This document shows, piece after piece, positions 8,526 through 18,009 of a stretch of DNA of 64,000 bases (the stretch's first letter is position 1; each line of letters starts with the position of its first letter). The translations under genes were made by a program, and so were the position numbers. Source of the stretch: an uncultured Kordiimonas sp. (lineage in GTDB: Bacteria; Pseudomonadota; Alphaproteobacteria; Sphingomonadales; Kordiimonadaceae). Location: NCBI GenBank assembly GCA_947503575.1, contig CANNDZ010000001.1, positions 434,001 to 498,000 on the forward strand. Direction: 5' to 3'. Below the pieces are notes generated by a model. That model did not search any database. It saw only the letters and a list, made by a program, of their open reading frames with translations, and was not told the DNA's origin.

Positions 8526-9245
8526 TTAGTAGGCCGATGGTTGTGGAGCCGGTTCAATGATCTGTTGTCGATTGCCAAATCCGACGCGCGGTGTGCCAAG
8601 GCTTTTAAACTGGGCTTTCATCGGTAGCCGTTTGATCCGGTCAGTGATGTAAGTCCACAATAGTTCCACTTCCTGTGCAGACTTGCCGCTGGCATTTGCT
8701 TCCATCACGGTGCGGCCATCTATCATGCTTGCGGCAAAATCCTGCCGGTTGTGCAAAATGGTTGGTGCAACCGTGCCATGCTGCGACAGTGCAATCGCTG
8801 CTTCTCCGGTGAGCCGCGCGCGCGCCGTCGCGCCGTTGACGACAAACACCAGCGGTTTGCCAGCGCGCTCCACCAGTTCAACGGTTTTCCCCGCTGCCCG
8901 CAGGTCATGGGGGCTGGGCCGCGTTGGGATAATCACCAGATCAGATTTAGTGACAACAGACTGGATCGCGCCAGTAATGGCGGGAGGTGTGTCGATAAAC
9001 ACCAGCCGGATACCCTCATCGCGCAGGGCGGCAAGGTCCGTATCCAGCGTTGCCAGCGTTGCCTGGGCAAAAGCAGGATCGCCTGCCTCGCGCTCGTTCC
9101 ACCAGTCGGACAAGCTGCCTTGCGGGTCTGTGTCAATAAGAGCCACGGGTTCGCCACTTGTGCGGGCGGCTTCCACTGCCAGGTGGCCGGTTATGGTTGT
9201 TTTTCCTGAGCCGCCTTTTTGCGACGTTACTGCGATAATGCGCAT
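8526..9245 (-). CDS. ParA/MinD-family ATPase
   Basis: A 239-residue cytoplasmic ATPase with the deviant Walker A motif KGGSGKTT (residues 10-17), carrying the signature first Lys. The switch I-like DTDPQGSLSDWW and the Walker B segment LVFIDTPPA follow. The length matches small, orphan ParA proteins that lack the N-terminal DNA-binding domain. Such proteins position plasmids, chemoreceptor clusters or other large cargo on the nucleoid. The start has GGAGA nine bases upstream. The following gene encodes a disordered, RHH-like partner. The cargo is unknown; nothing nearby suggests a plasmid origin. Confidence 0.85.
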   Translation of the reverse strand: MRIIAVTSQKGGSGKTTITGHLAVEAARTSGEPVALIDTDPQGSLSDWWNEREAGDPAFAQATLATLDTDLAALRDEGIRLVFIDTPPAITGAIQSVVTKSDLVIIPTRPSPHDLRAAGKTVELVERAGKPLVFVVNGATARARLTGEAAIALSQHGTVAPTILHNRQDFAASMIDGRTVMEANASGKSAQEVELLWTYITDRIKRLPMKAQFKSLGTPRVGFGNRQQIIEPAPQPSAY

Positions 9246-9637
9246 GCCTGATCTCCATGCCAGTCGCCGGGGGCGGCGACGGGTTGAATGGGGCCTGCGC
9301 CTGATGTTCAGTTTTGGTGCCTGCCCGGGTTGCCTGAAAAGACACCATGCAGAAGGGACGTGAACATCCCTTTAAGAACTGGAATCATTTTTGCTCTAAC
9401 ACCCTGAAAATAAGAGAAAAATAAACAGACAATCTTAGTAAAATCATCATGGACTTTAATGCGTCTGGTGCCCGGAGCCGCTGGTCAAAAGCAAAAAGAA
9501 ATCCAGAGAGTGCAGGACGCGATAGAACCACCAAAGCCCAGACCTCGACCCGGACCTTCACCCCCTATCGATTTGGAGCGGGCTGCCGTAAATCGTATCA
9601 GGCGCGCTTGCGGCGAAAAAGTATCAGGTGCGTCTTG
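9246..9637. other. Gene-free stretch between parA-like and amidohydrolase genes
   Basis: This 392-base stretch separates two leftward genes. Bases 9370-9450 are AT-rich and could hold the promoter for the ParA-RHH pair. A weak dyad (AAGGGA at 9353-9358, TCCCTT at 9367-9372) sits beside it. Forward reading frames here are short, Pro/Arg-rich and run into the antisense of the amidohydrolase gene, so I do not call a gene. Confidence 0.5.
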
Positions 9638-12600
9638 CTAATGCTGCGTCTCGTCCCACCACCAGAAGGGCGCCATTTCTTTGCGCACTGGCCATACTTG
9701 CGTCAGCGTATCGCCTTCATACAGTTCGCCGTTTTTCATTACCCAGCGCACGCTGTTGGTGTTTCTGATATTCTCGAGCGGATTTGCGTCCAAAACCACC
9801 AGATCAGCCAATTTTCCAGTTTCCAGCGACCCCAGGTCTTCGCTGATGCCTATGATGTGGGCACCATCGATAGTAGCGGCGCGCATCACCTCGGCGGGTG
9901 TCATGCCGCCCATGGCAAACGACCACATTTCCCAATGATAGCCAAGACCCTGTAATTCGCCGTGACCGCCAACACCAACCAGCCCGCCTGCGCGCTGCAA
10001 AGCAGCTGCAGAACTTGCGATTTCATCGACAGTAAATTCGTCGTCCCGTGCCCACACAGTGCGGCGGCTTGCCAGTTCGTTCAAACGGTTACGCGGATAA
10101 AAGCGGTTTAACTTCGGGTCATTAAGAATTTCATCCCGCGTGAAGAAATAATGCACCATGCTGATACCGTTATATTGCACCACCAGAGTCGGCGTGTAGG
10201 CGGTTTTGGTTTTGGCATAAAGTTCCAGCACATCCTTATACATGGGCGCGATGGTTAACGTATGTTCGTTCCCGTGCATGCCATCAATCGCATGAGTGAT
10301 ATCCATCCGCATATCACCGCCGCCTTCCGTGGTTGGCAGCAGCCCCAGTTCTTTTGAGGCTTTGATAACCCAATGGCGCTGTTTGCGGTTGCCAGTTAGG
10401 TAGGCTTTGATGTTTTTGGTGCGATAATGGTCTGAATAGCGCTTCAGATAAGCGTAGGCCGCATCATAAGACTGGAAGTCTGTATCGCCGAATATGCCCC
10501 GGCCGGTCATGAAGGCGCGCTGGCCCAGGGACTGGCCTGTTTCCACCATGTCGCGGTAGCTGAAATAATCATGATACGCGGTTTGCACATCAAGGCCCGC
10601 AGTGACCCCGTAAGCCAGGTTGGCGACCAAACTCCAGTTCCGGGGCTCCAGCACATCATTGGTGCGAAACTCCCAGTGTGCATGTGTATCAATAAATCCG
10701 GGCACAATATATTTGCCGCTAACGTCTTGCGTGGCAGTGCCTTCGGGCACTGTGATGGCGCTGCTCGGCGCGATTGCGGCGATGCGGTTATCAGTGACCA
10801 ATATGTCATGGTTTTCGCGCACCATGGTCATATCATCCGTGGTGTCGCCCGCCATGGTGATGACGTGCGCACCCGTTAACAGAACAGAGCCTGACGGCGT
10901 TTTGCGCGGTGCCTCTACTACAAACGTACGTTTGGTGATGGCATCATTATCTTCGAGGATTTCTGGTTTTTTTTCAGGCTCACTTTCGGAGTTTTTCGGA
11001 GCATCATCGGTGTCACCTTCTTCGCCAGAATCTGTTTCTGCGTCGCCTTTGTCCTCTTTATCCTCGTCTTTTTTACGAAACTCGACTGTGTCAAACGGCA
11101 GGCTGTAAAGCGTATCACCGATAGCCCAGCGGATCGTGTTACCACCATCAGCCCAGCCGAAGAAATCCGCTCCAATGCTGGTGAGTTGTTTGGCGGGTAC
11201 AGATGGCCCCCTGAGCGTGACAGTTGGTGTTTTGCCGCCCAGTTGAGGCACCGGCATAACCCAGACCTGCTTTTGTGCAAACGCAAGTGCATGCCGCCCA
11301 TCTGGGCTGATGCGCATGGACTCAGCCTTTGGTGGTTCCGGGCTGAATTGTCTATTACCGCGCGGGTGCACCACGATCAGATGTTCGCGTTTGTCGGTGC
11401 CATCATACTTCATCGAATACAGCGCTGTGCCGGAATACAGATAAACTCTGTCGTCCTCGGGGCCGAAATGCGGGGACCGGGCACCATCCGCACGGGCAAT
11501 CAGCGTAGTATCGCCGCCGTCCGAAGGCAGCCACACCACATCAAGCGGCATGTTCAGGCCAAAAAATTCACTGAAAAGCTGACGCCGTTTGTAGGCGTTG
11601 CCACGCAGACCAACAATGCGTTCTCCGTCCGGGCTGAAAGCTATCTCTGTATAAAAAGCAGGGTGTTCGGTCAGCTTTTGCGGTCTGCCACGTCCGTTGC
11701 TGCGGGTTTTCCAGATGTGCCCTTCGCCGTCTGCCGACCAGGTGACATAGGCAATCCAGCGGCCATCGGGTGACCACACTGGCTTGAATTCCCAAGCGTT
11801 GCCTGATGTCAGGCGCTGTGGTGTTGCCCCGTCTTCGTTATCCATCAGGTAAATTTTGGTCAGGACAGACGCTGCGATGCGTTTGCCGTCTGGCGACGCG
11901 ACAGGGTCGTGCACAATGGTTGCCTGTACTGGCCCCTGTGGCACACGGTAAGGCGACGTGAGGTCTGGCCCGATGTCCAGATCAACGGTTGCGTTGAAGG
12001 CGATTTTACTGCGCGCGCCGTCGCTCATTTGAATGCGTTCAAAAGCACCGCCCGTGTTCAAAATAATAGCGTCACCTTCGGCGGTGAAGGCGTAGCTTGG
12101 GTAATAATCACGGCTTGGCATGCGCCCGGCTTCTTGGGCATCGCGCTGGATCGGCGAAGCGATCATGCGGTCACTACCACTAACCAGGTTCCGCACGCGG
12201 ATGCCGGTTTCGGTTTCCTTACGAGATAGGTAAACCAAAGTGCGGCCGTCAGGCGAGATCGCAGGCCGGACACCGCCGCCCTCGCCCTGGGTTATGCTGT
12301 CCACCTCGCCGGTGCGCCGATCAAAGCGGGCGATATGCCCAGCCGGGAAACCACGTCCGCCCGTCGGCTGTGTGAAATAGATGTAGCGGCCATCAGGTGA
12401 GAAAACGGCCCCAACCCCTGCCAGTGGTTTTTTGCCATCGTCTGTTGTCAGCGTAACGCCGCTGCCGCCGTCGATGTGGTACATCTTGATTTTGGTTTCG
12501 CGGCCCCCTGTGGTCATGACCACATACTGGCTGTCTGGTGACCAGGCCGGGGATACAAGGCGGGTATGTTTTTCGCCCGATAGCTTGCGCGGTTTGCTGC

Positions 12601-12982
12601 CATCCCGGTTTGTAACCCAAAGGTTGTCATCGCCGTCGCGGTCGCTGATGAAGGCAATATACTGGCCGTCCGGGGATACGCGCGGCATGCTGTCATAACC
12701 CATGCCTTCGGTCAGGCGGGTTGCGGCCCCGCCTGTAGCAGGCATTTCATACAAGTCGCCCAGCAATTCAAATATGATATGCTGTCCATCAGCCGTGACA
12801 TCCAGCGACATCCATGTGCCTTCGGTGGTATCAAAGGTCAGCTTTTGTGTGCTGCCTTCCAGCGGCAGGGCAGGTTTTTTCTTGTCGTCAAGCGCGTGCG
12901 CGCCTGGTTGCAGGCCCTGCACGAGAAGAAGTGTCAGGCTTGTCATCGCCATCAGTATTGGATTGCTAAAAAACGTCCGCAT
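9638..12982 (-). CDS. Secreted beta-propeller (PD40) and amidohydrolase fusion protein
   Basis: A 1114-residue exported protein. After a signal peptide (to about residue 30) come TolB/PD40-type beta-propeller blades with repeated S-P-D-G motifs (VSPDGQYIAFISDRDG, WSPDSQYVVMTTGG, FSPDGRYIYF). A very acidic linker lies near residues 630-680. A metal-dependent amidohydrolase domain fills the C-terminus, with FIDTHAHW as the metal-binding HxH, a later GMHGNEH, and the closing LGSLETGKLADLVVLDANPL typical of the superfamily. The usual catalytic Asp motif near the end reads VGGHGELQG. Substrate unknown; a peptidase- or cyclic-amide-like activity in the periplasm is plausible. GGGGGA precedes ATG 12982. 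Confidence 0.85.
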   Translation of the reverse strand: MRTFFSNPILMAMTSLTLLLVQGLQPGAHALDDKKKPALPLEGSTQKLTFDTTEGTWMSLDVTADGQHIIFELLGDLYEMPATGGAATRLTEGMGYDSMPRVSPDGQYIAFISDRDGDDNLWVTNRDGSKPRKLSGEKHTRLVSPAWSPDSQYVVMTTGGRETKIKMYHIDGGSGVTLTTDDGKKPLAGVGAVFSPDGRYIYFTQPTGGRGFPAGHIARFDRRTGEVDSITQGEGGGVRPAISPDGRTLVYLSRKETETGIRVRNLVSGSDRMIASPIQRDAQEAGRMPSRDYYPSYAFTAEGDAIILNTGGAFERIQMSDGARSKIAFNATVDLDIGPDLTSPYRVPQGPVQATIVHDPVASPDGKRIAASVLTKIYLMDNEDGATPQRLTSGNAWEFKPVWSPDGRWIAYVTWSADGEGHIWKTRSNGRGRPQKLTEHPAFYTEIAFSPDGERIVGLRGNAYKRRQLFSEFFGLNMPLDVVWLPSDGGDTTLIARADGARSPHFGPEDDRVYLYSGTALYSMKYDGTDKREHLIVVHPRGNRQFSPEPPKAESMRISPDGRHALAFAQKQVWVMPVPQLGGKTPTVTLRGPSVPAKQLTSIGADFFGWADGGNTIRWAIGDTLYSLPFDTVEFRKKDEDKEDKGDAETDSGEEGDTDDAPKNSESEPEKKPEILEDNDAITKRTFVVEAPRKTPSGSVLLTGAHVITMAGDTTDDMTMVRENHDILVTDNRIAAIAPSSAITVPEGTATQDVSGKYIVPGFIDTHAHWEFRTNDVLEPRNWSLVANLAYGVTAGLDVQTAYHDYFSYRDMVETGQSLGQRAFMTGRGIFGDTDFQSYDAAYAYLKRYSDHYRTKNIKAYLTGNRKQRHWVIKASKELGLLPTTEGGGDMRMDITHAIDGMHGNEHTLTIAPMYKDVLELYAKTKTAYTPTLVVQYNGISMVHYFFTRDEILNDPKLNRFYPRNRLNELASRRTVWARDDEFTVDEIASSAAALQRAGGLVGVGGHGELQGLGYHWEMWSFAMGGMTPAEVMRAATIDGAHIIGISEDLGSLETGKLADLVVLDANPLENIRNTNSVRWVMKNGELYEGDTLTQVWPVRKEMAPFWWWDETQH

Positions 12983-13139
12983 TGTACTTATCCCCCTTGT
13001 GTCACCCCCAAGGAGGCGTATCCAAATGCATTAAACGATAATTGGCCCATAGATGCAATTCGGGGACGCGAAATCAATCCTTATGCCAGGGTATGGGTGC
13101 GTGTAAAATGAAACCACTATCCGATGTGAAGGAAACGCC

Positions 13140-13535
13140 ATGAGCACTCAAAACCCCGGCCCCGGCTACAAGCAACACCCCGATCACCGTGTTGATTTGA
13201 AGCCCATTACTGCAGATGTTCGCGTTGAGGCGTTGGGGCAAACCATTGCTCAATCATCGCGCGCCATCATGGTTCAGGAAACCCGCTATGCGCCGGTGGT
13301 CTATATACCGTGCAGTGATGTAAATTTTGCGCTACTGCAAGAAAATGCCGAACAAACATATTGCCCCTTCAAAGGGACTGCCCGCTACTGGAACATTCGG
13401 ATTGGTAATGATACTATCGGTAACGCCGTTTGGGGATATGATCAGCCTTATGATGAAGTGAGCGACCTTGCCGGTCATGTGGCGTTTTACAAAGATCGGG
13501 TTGATGCAATTTACCTGGACAATCAGGCAACCTGA
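13140..13535 (+). CDS. DUF427 family protein
   Basis: A 131-residue cytoplasmic protein of the DUF427 family. Typical blocks are VRVEALGQTIAQSSRAIMVQET, the middle segment VVYIPCSDVNFALL, and the conserved CPFKGTARYWNI, followed by AVWGYDQPYDEV and a closing VAFYKDRVDAIYLD. The fold is a small beta-barrel; no enzymatic role is established. A GGA-type ribosome-binding site precedes ATG 13140. It is divergent from the amidohydrolase gene and stops eight bases from the convergent barrel gene. Nothing in the context assigns a role. Confidence 0.85.
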   Translation: MSTQNPGPGYKQHPDHRVDLKPITADVRVEALGQTIAQSSRAIMVQETRYAPVVYIPCSDVNFALLQENAEQTYCPFKGTARYWNIRIGNDTIGNAVWGYDQPYDEVSDLAGHVAFYKDRVDAIYLDNQAT

Positions 13536-13542
13536 TCGTGTT

Positions 13543-14742
13543 TCAGAAATAGCGCTTAACGCGCAGGGTGATGTGGCTGTCGCGTCGGAAAACCGACAAA
13601 AGGTTGCCACTGTCTGTGTTGGCAAAAAACCGGCCTTCCAAGTCAAAAACCCAGTTGTCCCCCACCCGGCGTGAGGCTTCAACAAGGCCCGACAGGGAGC
13701 CGTCTTCCATATCAGTGACGACACCCGCTAGAAAATCAGTATCCTCTGCATCGTTGAGCGCCAGTCGTGCGCCAACAAACAGGTCATTGTTTGCAATGGT
13801 GGGAGCTGCCAGCAGAAAATCGTCCGAACGGTCATCATACTGATATTCCATCAATACCCCTAGGTCGGCGCCTGCGTCTGTTACGCCGTAAAACGTATAT
13901 TCAAAACCGCCAACGGCCGCCGTGAATGTCTCAAACGGTGTGTCACGGATAATGCCCTCAAATTTCCATAGCCACGCGTCTTTTGTATACTGAAGGTCAA
14001 TACCGACCTGTGTGATGTCATCATAAAAAGGCACAAATACATCAGGGGCCGGCCCGGATAAAAGCCGGGGTTCGCGGCTAGCGCCGTGGAAAAAAGACAG
14101 ACCCACGTCCCAGTCCCCAATATAGTGGCTGTAGCGCAGAGCAAAATCTACGTCTGCATCGTCATCCGCCCCTTCGTCAAAACGGGCTAGGTCATTATCA
14201 ACACTACCCGGAAACCTCAGTCTGCCGTCAAGTCCAGGGAAGGTGCGTTTGCGAAAAAACGGCATGACATAGCCAGTGATTTGACCCCAGTCACGGATCG
14301 TCGACACCTCAATCATCGGCTGACCCAATTTATCTTCTTCGTCGATGTCCTCTACCGTATCGAATTGGTTAATGATATCGACAAGGTGACGGCTTTCTGC
14401 CACCCCCCAGAAAACCTTGGTCAGGCCGGCACGTACTGTCCAGTCGTCGCCTGCCCAGCGCACGTAAGCTTCGCGCATGTCAAAATGGGTGCGTCGGTCA
14501 TCCTGGCCATCGATACGGGCATAAGGAACAATCACCAAGTCCCAGGCACCGCCCTGGCTTTGCCAGCGCACATCTCCCTCAAGCTGCATTGAGGGTTGAA
14601 ACGTTTCTAGCTGCCCTGGAAACGCGCCATCTTGGAAGAAGGTGCGTAGTTCAGTGCCGACAGAGGCACCGATATCCAGATCACCCGCGAGAGCAGGCAA
14701 GCTCTCTCCAAGAAGCGCAGCTGATAGCATCAGTTTATGCAT
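13543..14742 (-). CDS. Outer-membrane beta-barrel protein of RND operon
   Basis: A 399-residue protein with a signal peptide ending near LPALAG. Many amphipathic beta strands follow, spaced by Asp/Gly-rich turns, ending in LRVKRYF with the terminal Phe recognised by the Bam machinery. Segments such as FDMREAYVRWAGDDWTVRAG and VFWGVAESRHLVDIINQ resemble DUF1302-type barrels. It is the last gene of a three-gene operon, 11 bases after the LolA-like gene. The ribosome-binding site is weak, suggesting translational coupling. I infer it is the outer-membrane component or endpoint of an RND-driven transport path; this is not shown directly. Confidence 0.75.
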   Translation of the reverse strand: MHKLMLSAALLGESLPALAGDLDIGASVGTELRTFFQDGAFPGQLETFQPSMQLEGDVRWQSQGGAWDLVIVPYARIDGQDDRRTHFDMREAYVRWAGDDWTVRAGLTKVFWGVAESRHLVDIINQFDTVEDIDEEDKLGQPMIEVSTIRDWGQITGYVMPFFRKRTFPGLDGRLRFPGSVDNDLARFDEGADDDADVDFALRYSHYIGDWDVGLSFFHGASREPRLLSGPAPDVFVPFYDDITQVGIDLQYTKDAWLWKFEGIIRDTPFETFTAAVGGFEYTFYGVTDAGADLGVLMEYQYDDRSDDFLLAAPTIANNDLFVGARLALNDAEDTDFLAGVVTDMEDGSLSGLVEASRRVGDNWVFDLEGRFFANTDSGNLLSVFRRDSHITLRVKRYF

Positions 14743-14753
14743 TGACCGGCTTT

Positions 14754-15587
14754 CTAGCGAATGCGCTTCAGGATGCCTTTGACAAAGTCTTTGTCGGCAA
14801 GGCCGGTTTTAAATGCATAGTCACCATAGGCAATGGTGGTTGATTTGCCGGTTTGATGGTTTTCCATGGACATCAGATGAGGCCGCCAAACACCGCCCTC
14901 ATATTCGCGGTAGTCACTGAGCGTCAGGGTTTTCAGCAAACTGTCCTTGCGGTCATAGAAGTCTATCTTGCGAACTTGAAAGACATCCTGGTCGACCAGC
15001 GATACTTGCCGCGTGTAGCCAGAATTTTCATAGCGTGGCAGCCGTTCGACCACATCAACTGTCATGCCATCAAACGTGTCTTCACCGACATAGCGGTAGC
15101 TGTATTTATTCAATTCCGTCGATGTGAAATCTTCAAAGGCAAACTCTGATCCGACAAAGGGGCCGGATTTGTTGGCGCTTGAAATGCGTTTTACCCGTTT
15201 CAGCGCTGGCAGGTACAGCCATTGATCGTCCGCTTCCAGAATTTTAGCATGACTCAAAAGGGCTGTACCTTGCACATCGCGGGGGGTTTCAAACACGGTT
15301 AGGGACTTGTCGCCAACGTCTTCGTTTTCGCGCTCGAGGGTTTTGAAATACAGCTCGCGCGTGCTGGTGCGACCGGCCGCATTGGTCAGTGTCATCACCG
15401 CCGTAACCTCTGAGCTTTCAAAGCCGGTGTCAGATCGGTCAGACCGTGCCGCAATCTCAAACCCTTTGTCTTCAGCGGCCGTGTTTTGTGCTGTCGCTGG
15501 TTCATGCGTCAGACCGGCTAGCAAGCCGATGAGCAGACCGGCCGCTATTGCGGTTCGTGATGTGGTGTTATGCTGTTTGGTCAACAT
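14754..15587 (-). CDS. LolA-like outer-membrane lipoprotein-sorting protein
   Basis: A 277-residue periplasmic protein with a signal peptide ending around ATAQ. The body matches the LolA-like family (COG2834/pfam17131 type): strands containing VMTLTNAAGRTSTRELYFKT, LLSHAKILEADDQWLYLPAL, KRVKRISSANKSGPFVGSEF and FTSTELNKYSYRYVG. The fold is a half-barrel with a hydrophobic groove for lipid-like cargo. ATG 15587 is chosen because AAGGAG precedes it; a TTG 18 bases earlier is less likely. It overlaps the end of the RND gene by 20 bases. Role inferred: periplasmic carrier between the permease and the outer-membrane barrel. Confidence 0.85.
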   Translation of the reverse strand: MLTKQHNTTSRTAIAAGLLIGLLAGLTHEPATAQNTAAEDKGFEIAARSDRSDTGFESSEVTAVMTLTNAAGRTSTRELYFKTLERENEDVGDKSLTVFETPRDVQGTALLSHAKILEADDQWLYLPALKRVKRISSANKSGPFVGSEFAFEDFTSTELNKYSYRYVGEDTFDGMTVDVVERLPRYENSGYTRQVSLVDQDVFQVRKIDFYDRKDSLLKTLTLSDYREYEGGVWRPHLMSMENHQTGKSTTIAYGDYAFKTGLADKDFVKGILKRIR

Positions 15588-17934
15588 GGTCAGTGTCTCC
15601 TTCAAGGGCTTTGCCGGTGAATAATTTGTCTGCGCCCATCATCATCAGGGCGGGTAGGAAAAGAAAATCGAACAATAGGGCCAGTGCGATGGCAAGCGCC
15701 GTGAGCAGACCCAGGTCCGAGTTGATTTTGAAATGCGATGTAGCAAGATAAGCAAAGCCAATCACCAGCACGACGGTGTTGACGACAAGTGCCATGCCCA
15801 CCATTTCAAATGCATATTTGATAGCACCTGCTGCGTCATAGCCTTTTTCCCGCATGCCGCGCACGAACTTGGACAAGAAGTGCACCGTATCATCAACAAC
15901 AATACCTAGCGATACACTGGCCACCGCCGCGACAGAAAACCCAACCGTGCCGACCAGCAGCGCCCAAGCACCAAATGCCGCCACAATAGGCAACCCGTTC
16001 GGCACAATAGACAAGGCGCCCAGTCTTGCAGATTTCAATGCCACCATCATCACAAGTGCGATGGCGATGACGGCAATAATATTGCCAGCAATCATGCTCT
16101 CCACATTGCGCTCCGCGACATAGGTGAACATGACCTGTGCACTGGTTGGAACGGTTGCTTGCATATAGTCCGGCGCGTTTTCGGCAATCCACTGCCGGGA
16201 GGCATCAAGAAATGCTTTGGTTTCAATGGTTGACGTGTTGGTCAGTGTTGCTGTGACCCGGGTGGCAGACTTGTCGATATTGACCCGGTCATTCAGGTCC
16301 AGACCATAGGGAAGAGACAATTCATATAACAGCAGATACTGTGCAGACAGTTCCCTGTCATCCGGCAGACGGTTCCAGGTTTCATCGTCGCCGTGCAAGT
16401 TTTTGTTCAGCCGCTTCATAATGTCGGACAGCGAGTAGACGTGGGTAACATTTGGCTGTGCGCGCAGAAATTCGGTAAAATCATCCAGCGTCTGCAAATA
16501 GTCGGGGTCGCTGACGCCCCCTTCACCGTTTGCCTGAACGGAGAATTCAATTGGATAGAATCCGAAATACTCTGTCGCATAATCCGAGTCGCGCCTGAAT
16601 TCGATGCTTTCATCAAAATACTCGGTCCACTGGTCGTTAAATTCAATTCTTGGGACCGCTGCTACAAGCAGAATACCGAGCGCGCCAATGCCGTAGAAAA
16701 GCTTCTTGTGGTTGCCGACAACAAAATCCGCCAGTCGCGCCATGCCGCTTTGCCTAACACCTTCAATGGGCTTGGGCGCGCGCATCGGCAGCATACTCAT
16801 CATTGCTGGCAGGAACGTGACCGATAGTATCCAGGCCATCACAATGCCAATTGCTGAAATATTACCAAGGTGCCAGAAGGGCGGCGCATCAGAGAAATTG
16901 AGCGCAAGAAACCCTATGGCTGTGGTCAGTGATGTTACCATTACCGCAAGAAAGTTTACACGAACCGCTTCAATAATTGCGGCGCGTTTGTCCATGCCGC
17001 TTCTCATGCTGTTGCGCATCGTAATCAGGATATGCACCGCGTCAGCAATGGCGAGTGTGAGGATGATTGTCGGCGCGGATAACACTATGGGGTCAATTGC
17101 AAGACCCATATAACCGGCGGCCCCCATGCCAATCGACGACGCGAAGCCAATCATAAGAAGGGTAACAAAAGTGCCGGAGATAGACCGCACTGTTACCATC
17201 ATCAGCACCAATAGAAGTACATACATGAAGGGTATCATGGTCATGGAGTCAGCCATGCCTGCTTCCTGAAAGGCATTGTTCAGCATGGAAACCCCAATCA
17301 TGCGAATTTCATGATCTGGGTATTTGGCCTGAACCGTATCGCGGATTTCCCGTGCGTAGGAGACCGCTTCTGGCACTTCGTCCAAAGATTTTTCGGGGTA
17401 TTGTACAACCACATTGACGGCTGTTGCTGCGCTGTTTCCTGTTACAATTTGATCTCGCAACAGGGGTTCCGCAACCGCGATGGCGCGCACGCGCTCCAAC
17501 TCAGTCGCCGATAGCGACGCGGCACCGGTTACCAAGTTTTCGACAATCAAGTCATCGTCTTCGGCTTCTGTATGCTGGAAATTGGTTAGCGAATCCACCC
17601 GGATGGAATAGGGAATTTGCCACGCTTTCTCAGTTAGCTCTTCAACCAATGCCAGGGTTTCATTGGTGAATACATCACCATCTGGCGGCACAATTGCGTA
17701 AAAAACATTATCGTTCTTAGTGTAAGTGCTTTGCAGGTCTTCAAATGCCTGCAATTCCGGGTTCGCTTCGGAGAAAAAGTCGCGATAATTGTTGGAAAAC
17801 TTCAGATACTGGGTTCCACTCGCTGCTACAATAGTAACAATAAGCGTGGCTAAAATCACCAGCCAGCGGAAACGAATAACACTATTGGCGAGTTTGACAG
17901 CAAACTCATCCATCGCAGTCATGGTTTTGGGCAC
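15568..17934 (-). CDS. RND-superfamily permease (MMPL/HpnN-like)
   Basis: A 788-residue inner-membrane transporter with two repeated halves. Each has one N-terminal helix (the first near residues 22-42), a large periplasmic domain, and a block of five helices. The first block contains the acidic membrane motif ALAIADAVHIL, and the second VSLGIVVDDTVHFLSKF, both candidate proton-relay sites. The lack of a canonical TolC/MFP partner and the LolA-like and barrel genes downstream point to lipid or hopanoid/sterol-type cargo rather than drug efflux. GTG 17934 has AGGGGAG upstream; ATG four codons later is an alternative. Probably controlled by the divergent LysR gene. Confidence 0.88.
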   Translation of the reverse strand: MPKTMTAMDEFAVKLANSVIRFRWLVILATLIVTIVAASGTQYLKFSNNYRDFFSEANPELQAFEDLQSTYTKNDNVFYAIVPPDGDVFTNETLALVEELTEKAWQIPYSIRVDSLTNFQHTEAEDDDLIVENLVTGAASLSATELERVRAIAVAEPLLRDQIVTGNSAATAVNVVVQYPEKSLDEVPEAVSYAREIRDTVQAKYPDHEIRMIGVSMLNNAFQEAGMADSMTMIPFMYVLLLVLMMVTVRSISGTFVTLLMIGFASSIGMGAAGYMGLAIDPIVLSAPTIILTLAIADAVHILITMRNSMRSGMDKRAAIIEAVRVNFLAVMVTSLTTAIGFLALNFSDAPPFWHLGNISAIGIVMAWILSVTFLPAMMSMLPMRAPKPIEGVRQSGMARLADFVVGNHKKLFYGIGALGILLVAAVPRIEFNDQWTEYFDESIEFRRDSDYATEYFGFYPIEFSVQANGEGGVSDPDYLQTLDDFTEFLRAQPNVTHVYSLSDIMKRLNKNLHGDDETWNRLPDDRELSAQYLLLYELSLPYGLDLNDRVNIDKSATRVTATLTNTSTIETKAFLDASRQWIAENAPDYMQATVPTSAQVMFTYVAERNVESMIAGNIIAVIAIALVMMVALKSARLGALSIVPNGLPIVAAFGAWALLVGTVGFSVAAVASVSLGIVVDDTVHFLSKFVRGMREKGYDAAGAIKYAFEMVGMALVVNTVVLVIGFAYLATSHFKINSDLGLLTALAIALALLFDFLFLPALMMMGADKLFTGKALEGDTDHVDQTA

Positions 17935-18009
17935 GGTGATGCTCCCCTAATGCCGTTTTCTTTTTTAACGACGGTTTGAACCCTTTGGTTCTGCGTTTTT
18001 ACCAAACTT

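Noticed and set aside
9449-9955. 168-codon plus-strand frame
   Set aside because: Mostly antisense to the amidohydrolase C-terminus, Arg/Pro-rich, and without a ribosome-binding site.
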